This document shows, piece after piece, positions 42,210 through 54,146 of a stretch of 64,000 bases of DNA. Source of the DNA: Daphnia carinata. Lineage: Eukaryota; Arthropoda; Branchiopoda; Diplostraca; Daphniidae. The notes under the pieces are model-generated. The model was not told where the DNA came from and made no database searches. It worked only from the letters and a program-made list of their open reading frames with translations. A program made the translations under genes and the position numbers. Every line of letters begins with the position of its first letter. Position 1 is the first letter of the stretch. The DNA is taken from contig NC_081340.1 of NCBI RefSeq assembly GCF_022539665.2, positions 372,001 through 436,000 of the forward strand. Direction: 5' to 3'.

Positions 42210-42248
42210 GATGGGTGACCGCTTGGGAATACGGGATGCTGTTGGCAT
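42210..42248 (+). pseudogene. 5S rRNA 3' fragment (nt 82-120)
   Basis: Consensus sequence from gatgggtgacc to the 3' end, directly after the family 1 poly(A), with an intact T4 terminator. It is the downstream half of a 5S gene broken by insertion. Confidence 0.95.
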
Positions 42249-42594
42249 CAAAACTTTTATATCCACCTAGCCGTTTTTGGATGAATCACAGGGAAGTACG
42301 AACCATCTCGCGGTAAATTCTAGTATTTTCTAAAACGCCACCTAGTGGTCAGTTTTTAAATTTCATCTCCTTCCAACTAAAGGGTTTTTTAAAACGAGAA
42401 CACAAAAGGTATGGTACATTTCTGTGAGAAAAGTGACCTCTTTAAAGAAAGTGAATTTTATTTGTTTGCATTTTTGTGGTTGACCGAACGCGATGGTTAC
42501 CAGTCCAATATCCTTAACTATATAAATCAATTGTACTTGTGCTGGTTTTAATGGACATTACTGGAGTGTATTCATTTTATTTTGGAACTGAATT
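42249..42594 (+). repeat. 5S spacer (single unit, type A)
   Basis: A complete spacer joining the two broken 5S genes, with the CTCF-like block and tatataaa intact. Confidence 0.95.
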
Positions 42595-42618
42595 GTCAAC
42601 GGCCATACGACGTAGGAC
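42595..42618 (+). pseudogene. 5S rRNA 5' fragment (about nt 1-24), broken by hAT element
   Basis: gtcaacggccatacgacgta and a few more bases, then the hAT terminus. It carries C15G and G22, otherwise seen together only in the left-array gene at 2764-2883. Confidence 0.9.
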
Positions 42619-42757
42619 CAGGGTTGGAAGCGGTACTTTAAAAAAGTACCGTTACCGCGGTAGCGGTACTTCAATTTTCGTAAAAAGTAGCGCGGTAGCG
42701 GTAGTACCGCGGTAAAATTTTTCCAAGTACCGCGCGGTAACGGTAACGGTAAAAAAC
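42619..42757. repeat. hAT terminus with subterminal repeats
   Basis: Starts cagggttgg. Many copies of accgcggta, gcggtac and gtaccg occur in both orientations over about 130 bp, able to fold into hairpins. hAT transposases commonly bind such clustered subterminal motifs. Confidence 0.75.
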
Positions 42758-42817
42758 GAAATTTGCAAAAATACCATCAAAATTCATGAAAATCACTGCT
42801 GTATTGATGTGATCGTA

Positions 42818-45360
42818 TTACAATGAATTATTGGCCCTTAAAAACAACATTTTTTCAAAGTTTTCGTCTGAAAGACGATTTCTTGTTGGCCGAAATATAG
42901 TTCCAGCTACGCTGAAAAGTCGCTCGACGGAAGCAGAAGAGGGTAGGGCAGTATTATATTTCAAATACATCTCTTTAATGGACGGATATTTCCTAAGGCT
43001 GGAAATTGTTGTCGAAGGATCCCCCATGAAGGCTACGGCCTCGTTGTAGGAATTTTTGACGTTTGTGGTGGTCAAAGAGCGGAAAAAATCTTTTTTTCTT
43101 TTCGGACTAAATAAGTCGTTTTCTTCACTTTGATCTGACAGCAAAGGCGACCTTTAAATGAAAATTTAAATTAGATAGACAAAAATATTGTTGAATTTTA
43201 TAAAGAATATATTTACCTGTTTGCGCTGATTGTACTGGCGCTGACAGCAAAAGTTTCATGATGAGCAAGCAATTTGTCCATAAAGTACGATTTGTTTTCC
43301 TCAATGACCCATGACATTTTAAATTTAGGGTGTAAAATAGCAGCTAGGATGTGGTCATCGTCCTGGAAGCAGGTATTAAATCTTTTGGTTACAGCTGCTA
43401 TTATTTCCGTAATATAGGATTTGCAGTGAACAATGCCAGGCGTTCGCTTTAATTCCAACAATTTGTTTTTCAAAATCGTCAAAGTTGGTAGCAAATATCC
43501 CATTGAAACGTTGCGATCAGCCTGAAGGACGTCTAATGCGTCTGCCAGTGGTCGCATGATTTTGACAAATTCCTTAATATATTCTTCTTCGGCTGGACGG
43601 AAATAGGGAATATTGAAGTGTTCAAATACTTCTTTTAATTCTTGCTTCTTGTTGTGGATGAAGTATCTTATGCGTTCAACGGCGTCGAAAAATGAGTTCC
43701 AACGGGTCTCATTATGGACTACAAACAACAATTTGAGTTTTGCCTGGATGACATCCGATGCTTTTGTACTTCGATTTTGCTTTTTCCACAGCATCTTCAT
43801 TTTTAGTTCTGCAGATTCTTTCAGTTTTTTTAAAGCAGGCTCCATGTTTTCAAAGACATCTTTGCACGCGATGAGATTCAAAGAATGGGATGCGCATCTG
43901 CGATGAGTCGGAAGAGAATAGATATCTTGGGCATTGTCTTTGATATCCAAAGTTTCCGTTAACGGCAAAAAACAAAATTGTGCGTCGTCTTCATGGACTT
44001 CATCAACGTTTTCGAAATCTGCTGAAGCATCAGAAGGCAAATGTTCTGCTGTAGAATATCAGGATAACAAAAAATTATTACTATGCATCAATGAGCTTAA
44101 CACTATGTATCAAAACTTACCAATATCCTCGTTTTCGACATCACTTTCTGAGAAATCTGATTCCATTTCCTCAAGAATTTTCACGAGAGAGGCGTTTTCA
44201 TAGGGCTGTCTAAAGCTGCAGCCAGCTTTTGGCGAAGACTTAGCTGGTCCTTGATCAGAATCAGAAGCTACATCCACCGAAGCTACTGTATTTATTGAAG
44301 GCACTTTAACGGAAAACAACCGAAAGGCTTTGACGAAATTGCTTCCGTTGTCAGTGACAGTAGCGACGACTTTTGACGTTATGTCATATTCTTCATGAAT
44401 GGACTCTATCAGTCGGGCGAGAAGGTCATAATCACACTTACCTTGAACTCTTCGAATTGCAAGGCAATAGGATTCTCGCTTAAAGTCTTCAGAAATCCAA
44501 TGTATGGTCATCCCCAAAAAGCTCTTTCGTCGGGACGACCAACAGTCAGCAGTAGTACAGAGCCATTTTGCTTGATTAAGTTTTTCCTTTAGCTTCATCT
44601 TCTTCTTTTCGAAGGAAATACTTATCACTTTCCTATAGTATCCTCTACTTTTGACTTGAAGACGAGGGCATAGTCTGCGCAAGAAAAGCCTAAATTCCGG
44701 TCGTTCAGTGTGATACACCGGTAAAACAGCGTCACAGAGATATTCCTACCAAGCAGATGTAATGAAGTTTAATTAAAGAATAAAAATAATGAAAGCTTAC
44801 CACGATATAGTTGTCAAACATTTCTTGCGTTAAAATGCGTGGGTAGCCACTAAACGATAGCTTTGTTTGGGTTTGTTCTGATGTTGCTGCAGTTGCCTGC
44901 GGTTGCTGTAGTGAACAAAATCGTTTCCCTTTGACACTGGCACTGTCAATTTCTTTGCAAAGGATGTTGAAGTTTTCAAGATCTTCTTTATTGTGCTTGA
45001 TTGAAATGTGTTTTCTTATGTTGCCTCTTGAATTGTTCACTGCTGATAGTGCCTTTGGCTTTATTTTGCATTGTCCAATAAGGCATTCATAGTATGAAGT
45101 CCCCTTTCTCTTGCCTGGTCCAACATATTTTATTAGCGTTTCAGGGTAAAGCATGACGCGTATGTCGCCATCTAAAGTGAAATTAAATTTATATTGTAAA
45201 CTAATTTTATTGGTTTTAAGTTTTTTCTATGTTTGAATTTCTCACCTTTTTTCCCTTTTCGTGTAGCACTAGTTTTCGCGTCACTAATGTTGGTGGATAT
45301 GTCGAGAGATGGTTCAATGACAATATCCATACTTAAATCTTCTTGATATGTCATTATCAT
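42818..45360 (-). CDS. hAT-family transposase, five exons
   Basis: Exons (minus strand): 45360-45246, 45171-44801, 44745-44121, 44048-43217, 43151-42818. All four introns are GT-AG, and the phases join without a break, giving 758 aa. Exon 2 holds a BED-type zinc finger (YECLIGQCK, then HISIKHNKED). Exon 3 has the RNase H-like core with TADCWSS and VTDNGSNFVKAF, bearing the first two catalytic acidic residues. Exon 4 has CASHSLNLIACKD. Exon 5 has the hAT dimerisation end with LPSSASVERLFSVAG. The start is the ATG at 45360, preceded by a possible 5' UTR exon (cag/gta boundary near 45382). The gene looks functional, although one element end is missing. Confidence 0.87.
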
Positions 45361-45375
45361 CGGTGGGAAATTCAA

Positions 45376-45988
45376 AATTACCTGTTTAGAATAGAAAGTT
45401 TCATTAAAGATAAGATAAGCTAGCCATCATACTTTCAAACACTATAATAACTTGAAGTACACCCATATAATAGCAAGATTTTTTTACAATACGCTATTGA
45501 TGGGCTGCAATACTTCAAAACATTGAACGCTGCTGCAGTAGCAGCTATAACACACTCCTAGCATTAGCCTAAAGAACCTAGCAAAATTAAGAATTCAACT
45601 TTTGAAGGGTACCTAGAATTTGTCCAAATTAAGAATTCAACTTTTGAAGGGTACTCTCCAATTCCTCCGTGGATGAAGACCCTGTGTGGAGAAAAGCATT
45701 TACTATGTCCAACATTTAGAGGTTATTTATTATTTATGATTCATTGGGAGCCAAACGAGGTCCACTTTAAACCCGACTGGGACTTAGATTTCCTGAAAAT
45801 CACATAATAGAAGATCATACCACTTACTTGATCAGGGAAAACAAATTACCTTTCAGATTGACGTTTTGGGCTTGGTGCCATAATGTATTCTTGCGATTAT
45901 TGACACAAAAGAAACCAACTTCTGAGTTCTTACTGATAAACACGCTTTGAAATACTTTACCTGCAGTTGCTATCGGAGATTTTGCAAG
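45376..45988. other. unassigned sequence upstream of hAT transposase
   Basis: No recognisable gene. It contains a direct repeat, aattaagaattcaactttt and following bases, at about 45584-45612 and 45626-45654. It may hold the transposase promoter and a 5' UTR exon. It ends at the junction with 5S spacer. Confidence 0.5.
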
Positions 45989-46299
45989 ATGAATCACAGG
46001 AAGTACGAACCATCTCGCGGTAAATTCTAGTATTTTCTAAAACGCCACCTAGTGGTCAGTTTTTAAATTTCATCTTCTATAAACTAAAGGTATTTTAAAA
46101 CGAAATACAAAAAGAATGGTGCATTTCCGTGTGAAAAGTGACCTCTTTAGAGAAAGTGAATTTTATTTGTTTGCATTTTTGTGGTTGACCGAACGCGATG
46201 GTTACCAGTCCAATATCCTTAACTATATAAATCAATTGTACTTGTGCTGGTTTTAATGGACATTACTGGAGTGTATTCATTTTATTTTGGAACTGAATT

Positions 46300-46419
46300 G
46301 TCAACGGCCATACCACGTAGAACAAACCTTGTCTCGTCAGCTCCAGGAAGTTAAGCTACGTCGGGTTCCGTTAGTACCTAGATGGGTGACCGCTTGGGAA
46401 TACGGGATGCTGTTGGCAT
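46300..46419 (+). rRNA. 5S rRNA
   Basis: Consensus copy; upstream spacer type B with ctttagagaaagtg variant. Confidence 0.96.
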
Positions 46420-46764
46420 CAAAACTTTTATATCCACCTAGCCGTTTTTGGATGAATCACAGGGAAGTACGAACCATCTCGCGGTGAATTCTAGTATTTT
46501 CTAAAACGCCACCTAGTGGTCAGTTTTGAAATTTCATCTCCTTCCAACTAAAGGTTTTTTAAAACGAGAACACAAAAGGTATGGTACATTTCCGTGAGAA
46601 AAGTGACCTCTTTAAAGAAAGTGAATTTTATTTGTTTGCATTTTTGTGGTTGACCGAACGCGATGGTTACCAGTCCAATATCCTTAACTATATAAATCAA
46701 TTGTACTTGTGCTGGTTTTAATGGACATTACTGGAGTGTATTCATTTTATTTTGGAACTGAATT

Positions 46765-46884
46765 GTCAACGGCCATACCACGTAGAACAAACCTTGTCTC
46801 GTCAGCTCCAGGAAGTTAAGCTACGTCGGGTTCCGTTAGTACCTAGATGGGTGACCGCTTGGGAATACGGGATGCTGTTGGCAT
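46765..46884 (+). rRNA. 5S rRNA
   Basis: Consensus copy; the downstream spacer is the B/A hybrid. Confidence 0.96.
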
Positions 46885-47229
46885 CAAAACTTTTATATCC
46901 ACCTAGCCGTTTTTGGATGAATCACAGGGAAGTACGAACCATCTCGCGGTGAATTCTAGTATTTTCTAAAACGCCACCTAGTGGTCAGTTTTTAAATTTC
47001 ATCTTCTATAAACTAAAGGTTTTTTAAAACGAGAACACAAAAGGTATGGTACATTTCCGTGAGAAAAGTGACCTCTTTAAAGAAAGTGAATTTTATTTGT
47101 TATCATTTTTGTGGTTGACCGAACGCGATGGTTACCAGTCCAATATCCTTAACTATATAAATCAATTGTACTTGTGCTGGTTTTAATGGACATTACTGGA
47201 GTGTATTCATTTTATTTTGGAACTGAATT

Positions 47230-47349
47230 GTCAACGGCCATACCACGTAGAACAAACCTTGTCTCGTCAGCTCCAGGAAGTTAAGCTACGTCGGGTTCCG
47301 TTAGTACCTAGATGGGTGACCGCTTGGGAATACGGGATGCTGTTGGCAT
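47230..47349 (+). rRNA. 5S rRNA
   Basis: Consensus copy; first to have the ttatcattttt spacer form upstream. Confidence 0.96.
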
Positions 47350-47694
47350 CAAAACTTTTATATCCACCTAGCCGTTTTTGGATGAATCACAGGGAAGTAC
47401 GAACCATCTCGCGGTGAATTCTAGTATTTTCTAAAACGCCACCTAGTGGTCAGTTTTGAAATTTCATCTCCTTCCAACTAAAGGTTTTTTAAAACGAGAA
47501 CACAAAAGGTATGGTACATTTCCGTGAGAAAAGTGACCTCTTTAAAGAAAGTGAATTTTATTTGTTTGCATTTTTGTGGTTGACCGAACGCGATGGTTAC
47601 CAGTCCAATATCCTTAACTATATAAATCAATTGTACTTGTGCTGGTTTTAATGGACATTACTGGAGTGTATTCATTTTATTTTGGAACTGAATT

Positions 47695-47814
47695 GTCAAC
47701 GGCCATACCACGTAGAACAAACCTTGTCTCGTCAGCTCCAGGAAGTTAAGCTACGTCGGGTTCCGTTAGTACCTAGATGGGTGACCGCTTGGGAATACGG
47801 GATGCTGTTGGCAT
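47695..47814 (+). rRNA. 5S rRNA, terminator deleted
   Basis: The gene is consensus, but the spacer jumps from catcaaa to tctcgcgatg. About 53 bp including the T4 terminator are deleted. The next start is only 412 bp on. Confidence 0.94.
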
Positions 47815-48106
47815 CAAATCTCGCGATGAATTCTAGTATTTTCTAAAACGCCACCTAGTGGTCAGTTTTGAAATTTCATCTCCTTCCAACTAAAGGTTTT
47901 TTAAAACGAGAACACAAAAGGTATGGTACATTTCCGTGAGAAAAGTGACCTCTTTAAAGAAAGTGAATTTTATTTGTTATCATTTTTGTGGTTGACCGAA
48001 CGCGATGGTTACCAGTCCAATATCCTCAACTATATAAATCAATTGTACTTGTGCTGGTTTTAATGGACATTACTGGAGTGTATTCATTTTATTTTGGAAC
48101 TGAATT

Positions 48107-48226
48107 GTCAACGGCCATACCACGTAGAACAAACCTTGTCTCGTCAGCTCCAGGAAGTTAAGCTACGTCGGGTTCCGTTAGTACCTAGATGGGTGACCGC
48201 TTGGGAATACGGGATGCTGTTGGCAT
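48107..48226 (+). rRNA. 5S rRNA
   Basis: Consensus copy; first with tatcctcaactat upstream. Confidence 0.96.
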
Positions 48227-48571
48227 CAAAACTTTTATATCCACCTAGCCGTTTTTGGATGAATCACAGGGAAGTACGAACCATCTCGCGATGAATTCTA
48301 GTATTTTCTAAAACGCCACCTAGTGGTCAGTTTTGAAATTTCATCTCCTTCCAACTAAAGGTTTTTTAAAACGAGAACACAAAAGGTATGGTACATTTCC
48401 GTGAGAAAAGTGACCTCTTTAAAGAAAGTGAATTTTATTTGTTATCATTTTTGTGGTTGACCGAACGCGATGGTTACCAGTCCAATATCCTCAACTATAT
48501 AAATCAATTGTACTTGTGCTGGTTTTAATGGACATTACTGGAGTGTATTCATTTTATTTTGGAACTGAATT

Positions 48572-48691
48572 GTCAACGGCCATACCACGTAGAACAAACC
48601 TTGTCTCGTCAGCTCCAGGAAGTTAAGCTACGTCGGGTTCCGTTAGTACCTAGATGGGTGACCGCTTGGGAATACGGGATGCTGTTGGCAT
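48572..48691 (+). rRNA. 5S rRNA
   Basis: Consensus copy, 465 bp spacing. Confidence 0.96.
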
Positions 48692-49036
48692 CAAAACTTT
48701 TATATCCACCTAGCCGTTTTTGGATGAATCACAGGGAAGTACGAACCATCTCGCGATGAATTCTAGTATTTTCTAAAACGCCACCTAGTGGTCAGTTTTG
48801 AAATTTCATCTCCTTCCAACTAAAGGTTTTTTAAAACGAGAACACAAAAGGTATGGTACATTTCCGTGAGAAAAGTGACCTCTTTAAAGAAAGTGAATTT
48901 TATTTGTTATCATTTTTGTGGTTGACCGAACGCGATGGTTACCAGTCCAATATCCTCAACTATATAAATCAATTGTACTTGTGCTGGTTTTAATGGACAT
49001 TACTGGAGTGTATTCATTTTATTTTGGAACTGAATT

Positions 49037-49156
49037 GTCAACGGCCATACCACGTAGAACAAACCTTGTCTCGTCAGCTCCAGGAAGTTAAGCTACGTCG
49101 GGTTCCGTTAGTACCTAGATGGGTGACCGCTTGGGAATACGGGATGCTGTTGGCAT
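49037..49156 (+). rRNA. 5S rRNA
   Basis: Consensus copy; the following spacer has a short deletion (cagtttttaatttc). Confidence 0.96.
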
Positions 49157-49500
49157 CAAAACTTTTATATCCACCTAGCCGTTTTTGGATGAATCACAGG
49201 GAAGTACGAACCATCTCGCGATGAATTCTAGTATTTTCTAAAACGCCACCTAGTGGTCAGTTTTTAATTTCATCTCCTTCCAACTAAAGGTTTTTTAAAA
49301 CGAGAACACAAAAGGTATGGTACATTTCCGTGAGAAAAGTGACCTCTTTAAAGAAAGTGAATTTTATTTGTTATCATTTTTGTGGTTGACCGAACGCGAT
49401 GGTTACCAGTCCAATATCCTCAACTATATAAATCAATTGTACTTGTGCTGGTTTTAATGGACATTACTGGAGTGTATTCATTTTATTTTGGAACTGAATT

Positions 49501-49620
49501 GTCAACGGCCATACCACGTAGAACAAACCTTGTCTCGTCAGCTCCAGGAAGTTAAGCTACGTCGGGTTCCGTTAGTACCTAGATGGGTGACCGCTTGGGA
49601 ATACGGGATGCTGTTGGCAT
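49501..49620 (+). rRNA. 5S rRNA
   Basis: Consensus copy, 464 bp spacing. Confidence 0.96.
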
Positions 49621-49965
49621 CAAAACTTTTATATCCACCTAGCCGTTTTTGGATGAATCACAGGGAAGTACGAACCATCTCGCGATGAATTCTAGTATTT
49701 TCTAAAACGCCACCTAGTGGTCAGTTTTGAAATTTCATCTCCTTCCAACTAAAGGTTTTTTAAAACGAGAACACAAAAGGTATGGTACATTTCCGTGAGA
49801 AAAGTGACCTCTTTAAAGAAAGTGAATTTTATTTGTTATCATTTTTGTGGTTGACCGAACGCGATGGTTACCAGTCCAATATCCTCAACTATATAAATCA
49901 ATTGTACTTGTGCTGGTTTTAATGGACATTACTGGAGTGTATTCATTTTATTTTGGAACTGAATT

Positions 49966-50085
49966 GTCAACGGCCATACCACGTAGAACAAACCTTGTCT
50001 CGTCAGCTCCAGGAAGTTAAGCTACGTCGGGTTCCGTTAGTACCTAGATGGGTGACCGCTTGGGAATACGGGATGCTGTTGGCAT
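49966..50085 (+). rRNA. 5S rRNA
   Basis: Consensus copy. Confidence 0.96.
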
Positions 50086-50430
50086 CAAAACTTTTATATC
50101 CACCTAGCCGTTTTTGGATGAATCACAGGGAAGTACGAACCATCTCGCGATGAATTCTAGTATTTTCTAAAACGCCACCTAGTGGTCAGTTTTGAAATTT
50201 CATCTCCTTCCAACTAAAGGTTTTTTAAAACGAGAACACAAAAGGTATGGTACATTTCCGTGAGAAAAGTGACCTCTTTAAAGAAAGTGAATTTTATTTG
50301 TTATCATTTTTGTGGTTGACCGAACGCGATGGTTACCAGTCCAATATCCTCAACTATATAAATCAATTGTACTTGTGCTGGTTTTAATGGACATTACTGG
50401 AGTGTATTCATTTTATTTTGGAACTGAATT

Positions 50431-50550
50431 GTCAACGGCCATACCACGTAGAACAAACCTTGTCTCGTCAGCTCCAGGAAGTTAAGCTACGTCGGGTTCC
50501 GTTAGTACCTAGATGGGTGACCGCTTGGGAATACGGGATGCTGTTGGCAT
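50431..50550 (+). rRNA. 5S rRNA
   Basis: Consensus copy; 4 bp are missing in the following spacer (tttattatcatt). Confidence 0.96.
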
Positions 50551-50891
50551 CAAAACTTTTATATCCACCTAGCCGTTTTTGGATGAATCACAGGGAAGTA
50601 CGAACCATCTCGCGATGAATTCTAGTATTTTCTAAAACGCCACCTAGTGGTCAGTTTTGAAATTTCATCTCCTTCCAACTAAAGGTTTTTTAAAACGAGA
50701 ACACAAAAGGTATGGTACATTTCCGTGAGAAAAGTGACCTCTTTAAAGAAAGTGAATTTTATTATCATTTTTGTGGTTGACCGAACGCGATGGTTACCAG
50801 TCCAATATCCTCAACTATATAAATCAATTGTACTTGTGCTGGTTTTAATGGACATTACTGGAGTGTATTCATTTTATTTTGGAACTGAATT

Positions 50892-51011
50892 GTCAACGGC
50901 CATACCACGTAGAACAAACCTTGTCTCGTCAGCTCCAGGAAGTTAAGCTACGTCGGGTTCCGTTAGTACCTAGATGGGTGACCGCTTGGGAATACGGGAT
51001 GCTGTTGGCAT
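50892..51011 (+). rRNA. 5S rRNA
   Basis: Consensus copy, 461 bp after the previous start. Confidence 0.96.
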
Positions 51012-51356
51012 CAAAACTTTTATATCCACCTAGCCGTTTTTGGATGAATCACAGGGAAGTACGAACCATCTCGCGATGAATTCTAGTATTTTCTAAAACG
51101 CCACCTAGTGGTCAGTTTTGAAATTTCATCTCCTTCCAACTAAAGGTTTTTTAAAACGAGAACACAAAAGGTATGGTACATTTCCGTGAGAAAAGTGACC
51201 TCTTTAAAGAAAGTGAATTTTATTTGTTATCATTTTTGTGGTTGACCGAACGCGATGGTTACCAGTCCAATATCCTCAACTATATAAATCAATTGTACTT
51301 GTGCTGGTTTTAATGGACATTACTGGAGTGTATTCATTTTATTTTGGAACTGAATT

Positions 51357-51476
51357 GTCAACGGCCATACCACGTAGAACAAACCTTGTCTCGTCAGCTC
51401 CAGGAAGTTAAGCTACGTCGGGTTCCGTTAGTACCTAGATGGGTGACCGCTTGGGAATACGGGATGCTGTTGGCAT
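51357..51476 (+). rRNA. 5S rRNA
   Basis: Consensus copy. Confidence 0.96.
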
Positions 51477-51821
51477 CAAAACTTTTATATCCACCTAGCC
51501 GTTTTTGGATGAATCACAGGGAAGTACGAACCATCTCGCGATGAATTCTAGTATTTTCTAAAACGCCACCTAGTGGTCAGTTTTGAAATTTCATCTCCTT
51601 CCAACTAAAGGTTTTTTAAAACGAGAACACAAAAGGTATGGTACATTTCCGTGAGAAAAGTGACCTCTTTAAAGAAAGTGAATTTTATTTGTTATCATTT
51701 TTGTGGTTGACCGAACGCGATGGTTACCAGTCCAATATCCTCAACTATATAAATCAATTGTACTTGTGCTGGTTTTAATGGACATTACTGGAGTGTATTC
51801 ATTTTATTTTGGAACTGAATT

Positions 51822-51941
51822 GTCAACGGCCATACCACGTAGAACAAACCTTGTCTCGTCAGCTCCAGGAAGTTAAGCTACGTCGGGTTCCGTTAGTACC
51901 TAGATGGGTGACCGCTTGGGAATACGGGATGCTGTTGGCAT
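51822..51941 (+). rRNA. 5S rRNA
   Basis: Consensus copy. Confidence 0.96.
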
Positions 51942-52286
51942 CAAAACTTTTATATCCACCTAGCCGTTTTTGGATGAATCACAGGGAAGTACGAACCATC
52001 TCGCGATGAATTCTAGTATTTTCTAAAACGCCACCTAGTGGTCAGTTTTGAAATTTCATCTCCTTCCAACTAAAGGTTTTTTAAAACGAGAACACAAAAG
52101 GTATGGTACATTTCCGTGAGAAAAGTGACCTCTTTAAAGAAAGTGAATTTTATTTGTTATCATTTTTGTGGTTGACCGAACGCGATGGTTACCAGTCCAA
52201 TATCCTCAACTATATAAATCAATTGTACTTGTGCTGGTTTTAATGGACATTACTGGAGTTTATTCATTTTATTTTGGAACTGAATT

Positions 52287-52406
52287 GTCAACGGCCATAC
52301 CACGTAGAACAAACCTTGTCTCGTCAGCTCCAGGAAGTTAAGCTACGTCGGGTTCCGTTAGTACCTAGATGGGTGACCGCTTGGGAATACGGGATGCTGT
52401 TGGCAT
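52287..52406 (+). rRNA. 5S rRNA
   Basis: Consensus gene; upstream ggagtttattc (G to T) about 30 bp before the start. Confidence 0.96.
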
Positions 52407-52751
52407 CAAAACTTTTATATCCACCTAGCCGTTTTTGGATGAATCACAGGGAAGTACGAACCATCTCGCGATGAATTCTAGTATTTTCTAAAACGCCACC
52501 TAGTGGTCAGTTTTGAAATTTCATCTCCTTCCAACTAAAGGTTTTTTAAAACGAGAACACAAAAGGTATGGTACATTTCCGTGAGAAAAGTGACCTCTTT
52601 AAAGAAAGTGAATTTTATTTGTTATCATTTTTGTGGTTGACCGAACGCGATGGTTACCAGTCCAATATCCTCAACTATATAAATCAATTGTACTTGTGCT
52701 GGTTTTAATGGACATTACTGGAGTGTATTCATTTTATTTTGGAACTGAATT

Positions 52752-52871
52752 GTCAACGGCCATACCACGTAGAACAAACCTTGTCTCGTCAGCTCCAGGA
52801 AGTTAAGCTACGTCGGGTTCCGTTAGTACCTAGATGGGTGACCGCTTGGGAATACGGGATGCTGTTGGCAT
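52752..52871 (+). rRNA. 5S rRNA
   Basis: Consensus copy. Confidence 0.96.
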
Positions 52872-53216
52872 CAAAACTTTTATATCCACCTAGCCGTTTT
52901 TGGATGAATCACAGGGAAGTACGAACCATCTCGCGATGAATTCTAGTATTTTCTAAAACGCCACCTAGTGGTCAGTTTTGAAATTTCATCTCCTTCCAAC
53001 TAAAGGTTTTTTAAAACGAGAACACAAAAGGTATGGTACATTTCCGTGAGAAAAGTGACCTCTTTAAAGAAAGTGAATTTTATTTGTTATCATTTTTGTG
53101 GTTGACCGAACGCGATGGTTACCAGTCCAATATCCTCAACTATATAAATCAATTGTACTTGTGCTGGTTTTAATGGACATTACTGGAGTGTATTCATTTT
53201 ATTTTGGAACTGAATT

Positions 53217-53336
53217 GTCAACGGCCATACCACGTAGAACAAACCTTGTCTCGTCAGCTCCAGGAAGTTAAGCTACGTCGGGTTCCGTTAGTACCTAGAT
53301 GGGTGACCGCTTGGGAATACGGGATGCTGTTGGCAT
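53217..53336 (+). rRNA. 5S rRNA
   Basis: Consensus copy. Confidence 0.96.
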
Positions 53337-53681
53337 CAAAACTTTTATATCCACCTAGCCGTTTTTGGATGAATCACAGGGAAGTACGAACCATCTCGCG
53401 ATGAATTCTAGTATTTTCTAAAACGCCACCTAGTGGTCAGTTTTGAAATTTCATCTCCTTCCAACTAAAGGTTTTTTAAAACGAGAACACAAAAGGTATG
53501 GTACATTTCCGTGAGAAAAGTGACCTCTTTAAAGAAAGTGAATTTTATTTGTTATCATTTTTGTGGTTGACCGAACGCGATGGTTACCAGTCCAATATCC
53601 TCAACTATATAAATCAATTGTACTTGTGCTGGTTTTAATGGACATTACTGGAGTGTATTCATTTTATTTTGGAACTGAATT

Positions 53682-53801
53682 GTCAACGGCCATACCACGT
53701 AGAACAAACCTTGTCTCGTCAGCTCCAGGAAGTTAAGCTACGTAGGGTTCCGTTAGTACCTAGATGGGTGACCGCTTGGGAATACGGGATGCTGTTGGCA
53801 T
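53682..53801 (+). rRNA. 5S rRNA
   Basis: Complete; nt 63 is A (cgtagggttc) in the box A region. Confidence 0.95.
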
Positions 53802-54146
53802 CAAAACTTTTATATCCACCTAGCCGTTTTTGGATGAATCACAGGGAAGTACGAACCATCTCGCGATGAATTCTAGTATTTTCTAAAACGCCACCTAGTG
53901 GTCAGTTTTGAAATTTCATCTCCTTCCAACTAAAGGTTTTTTAAAACGAGAACACAAAAGGTATGGTACATTTCCGTGAGAAAAGTGACCTCTTTAAAGA
54001 AAGTGAATTTTATTTGTTATCATTTTTGTGGTTGACCGAACGCGATGGTTACCAGTCCAATATCCTCAACTATATAAATCAATTGTACTTGTGCTGGTTT
54101 TAATGGACATTACTGGAGTGTATTCATTTTATTTTGGAACTGAATT

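Larger units (their letters stand above)
42619..45988 (-). mobile_element. hAT DNA transposon (one terminus missing)
   Basis: The 3' terminus is clear at 42619 (cagggttggaagcggtac), followed by subterminal repeats and then a transposase on the minus strand. The complementary terminus (gtaccgcttccaaccctg) is not found on the other side. The sequence past the first exon runs about 600 bp and joins a 5S spacer at about 45989 (gatgaatcacagg), which is not the partner of the broken 5S gene at 42618. The 5' end has probably been deleted, so the right boundary is nominal. Confidence 0.82.
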
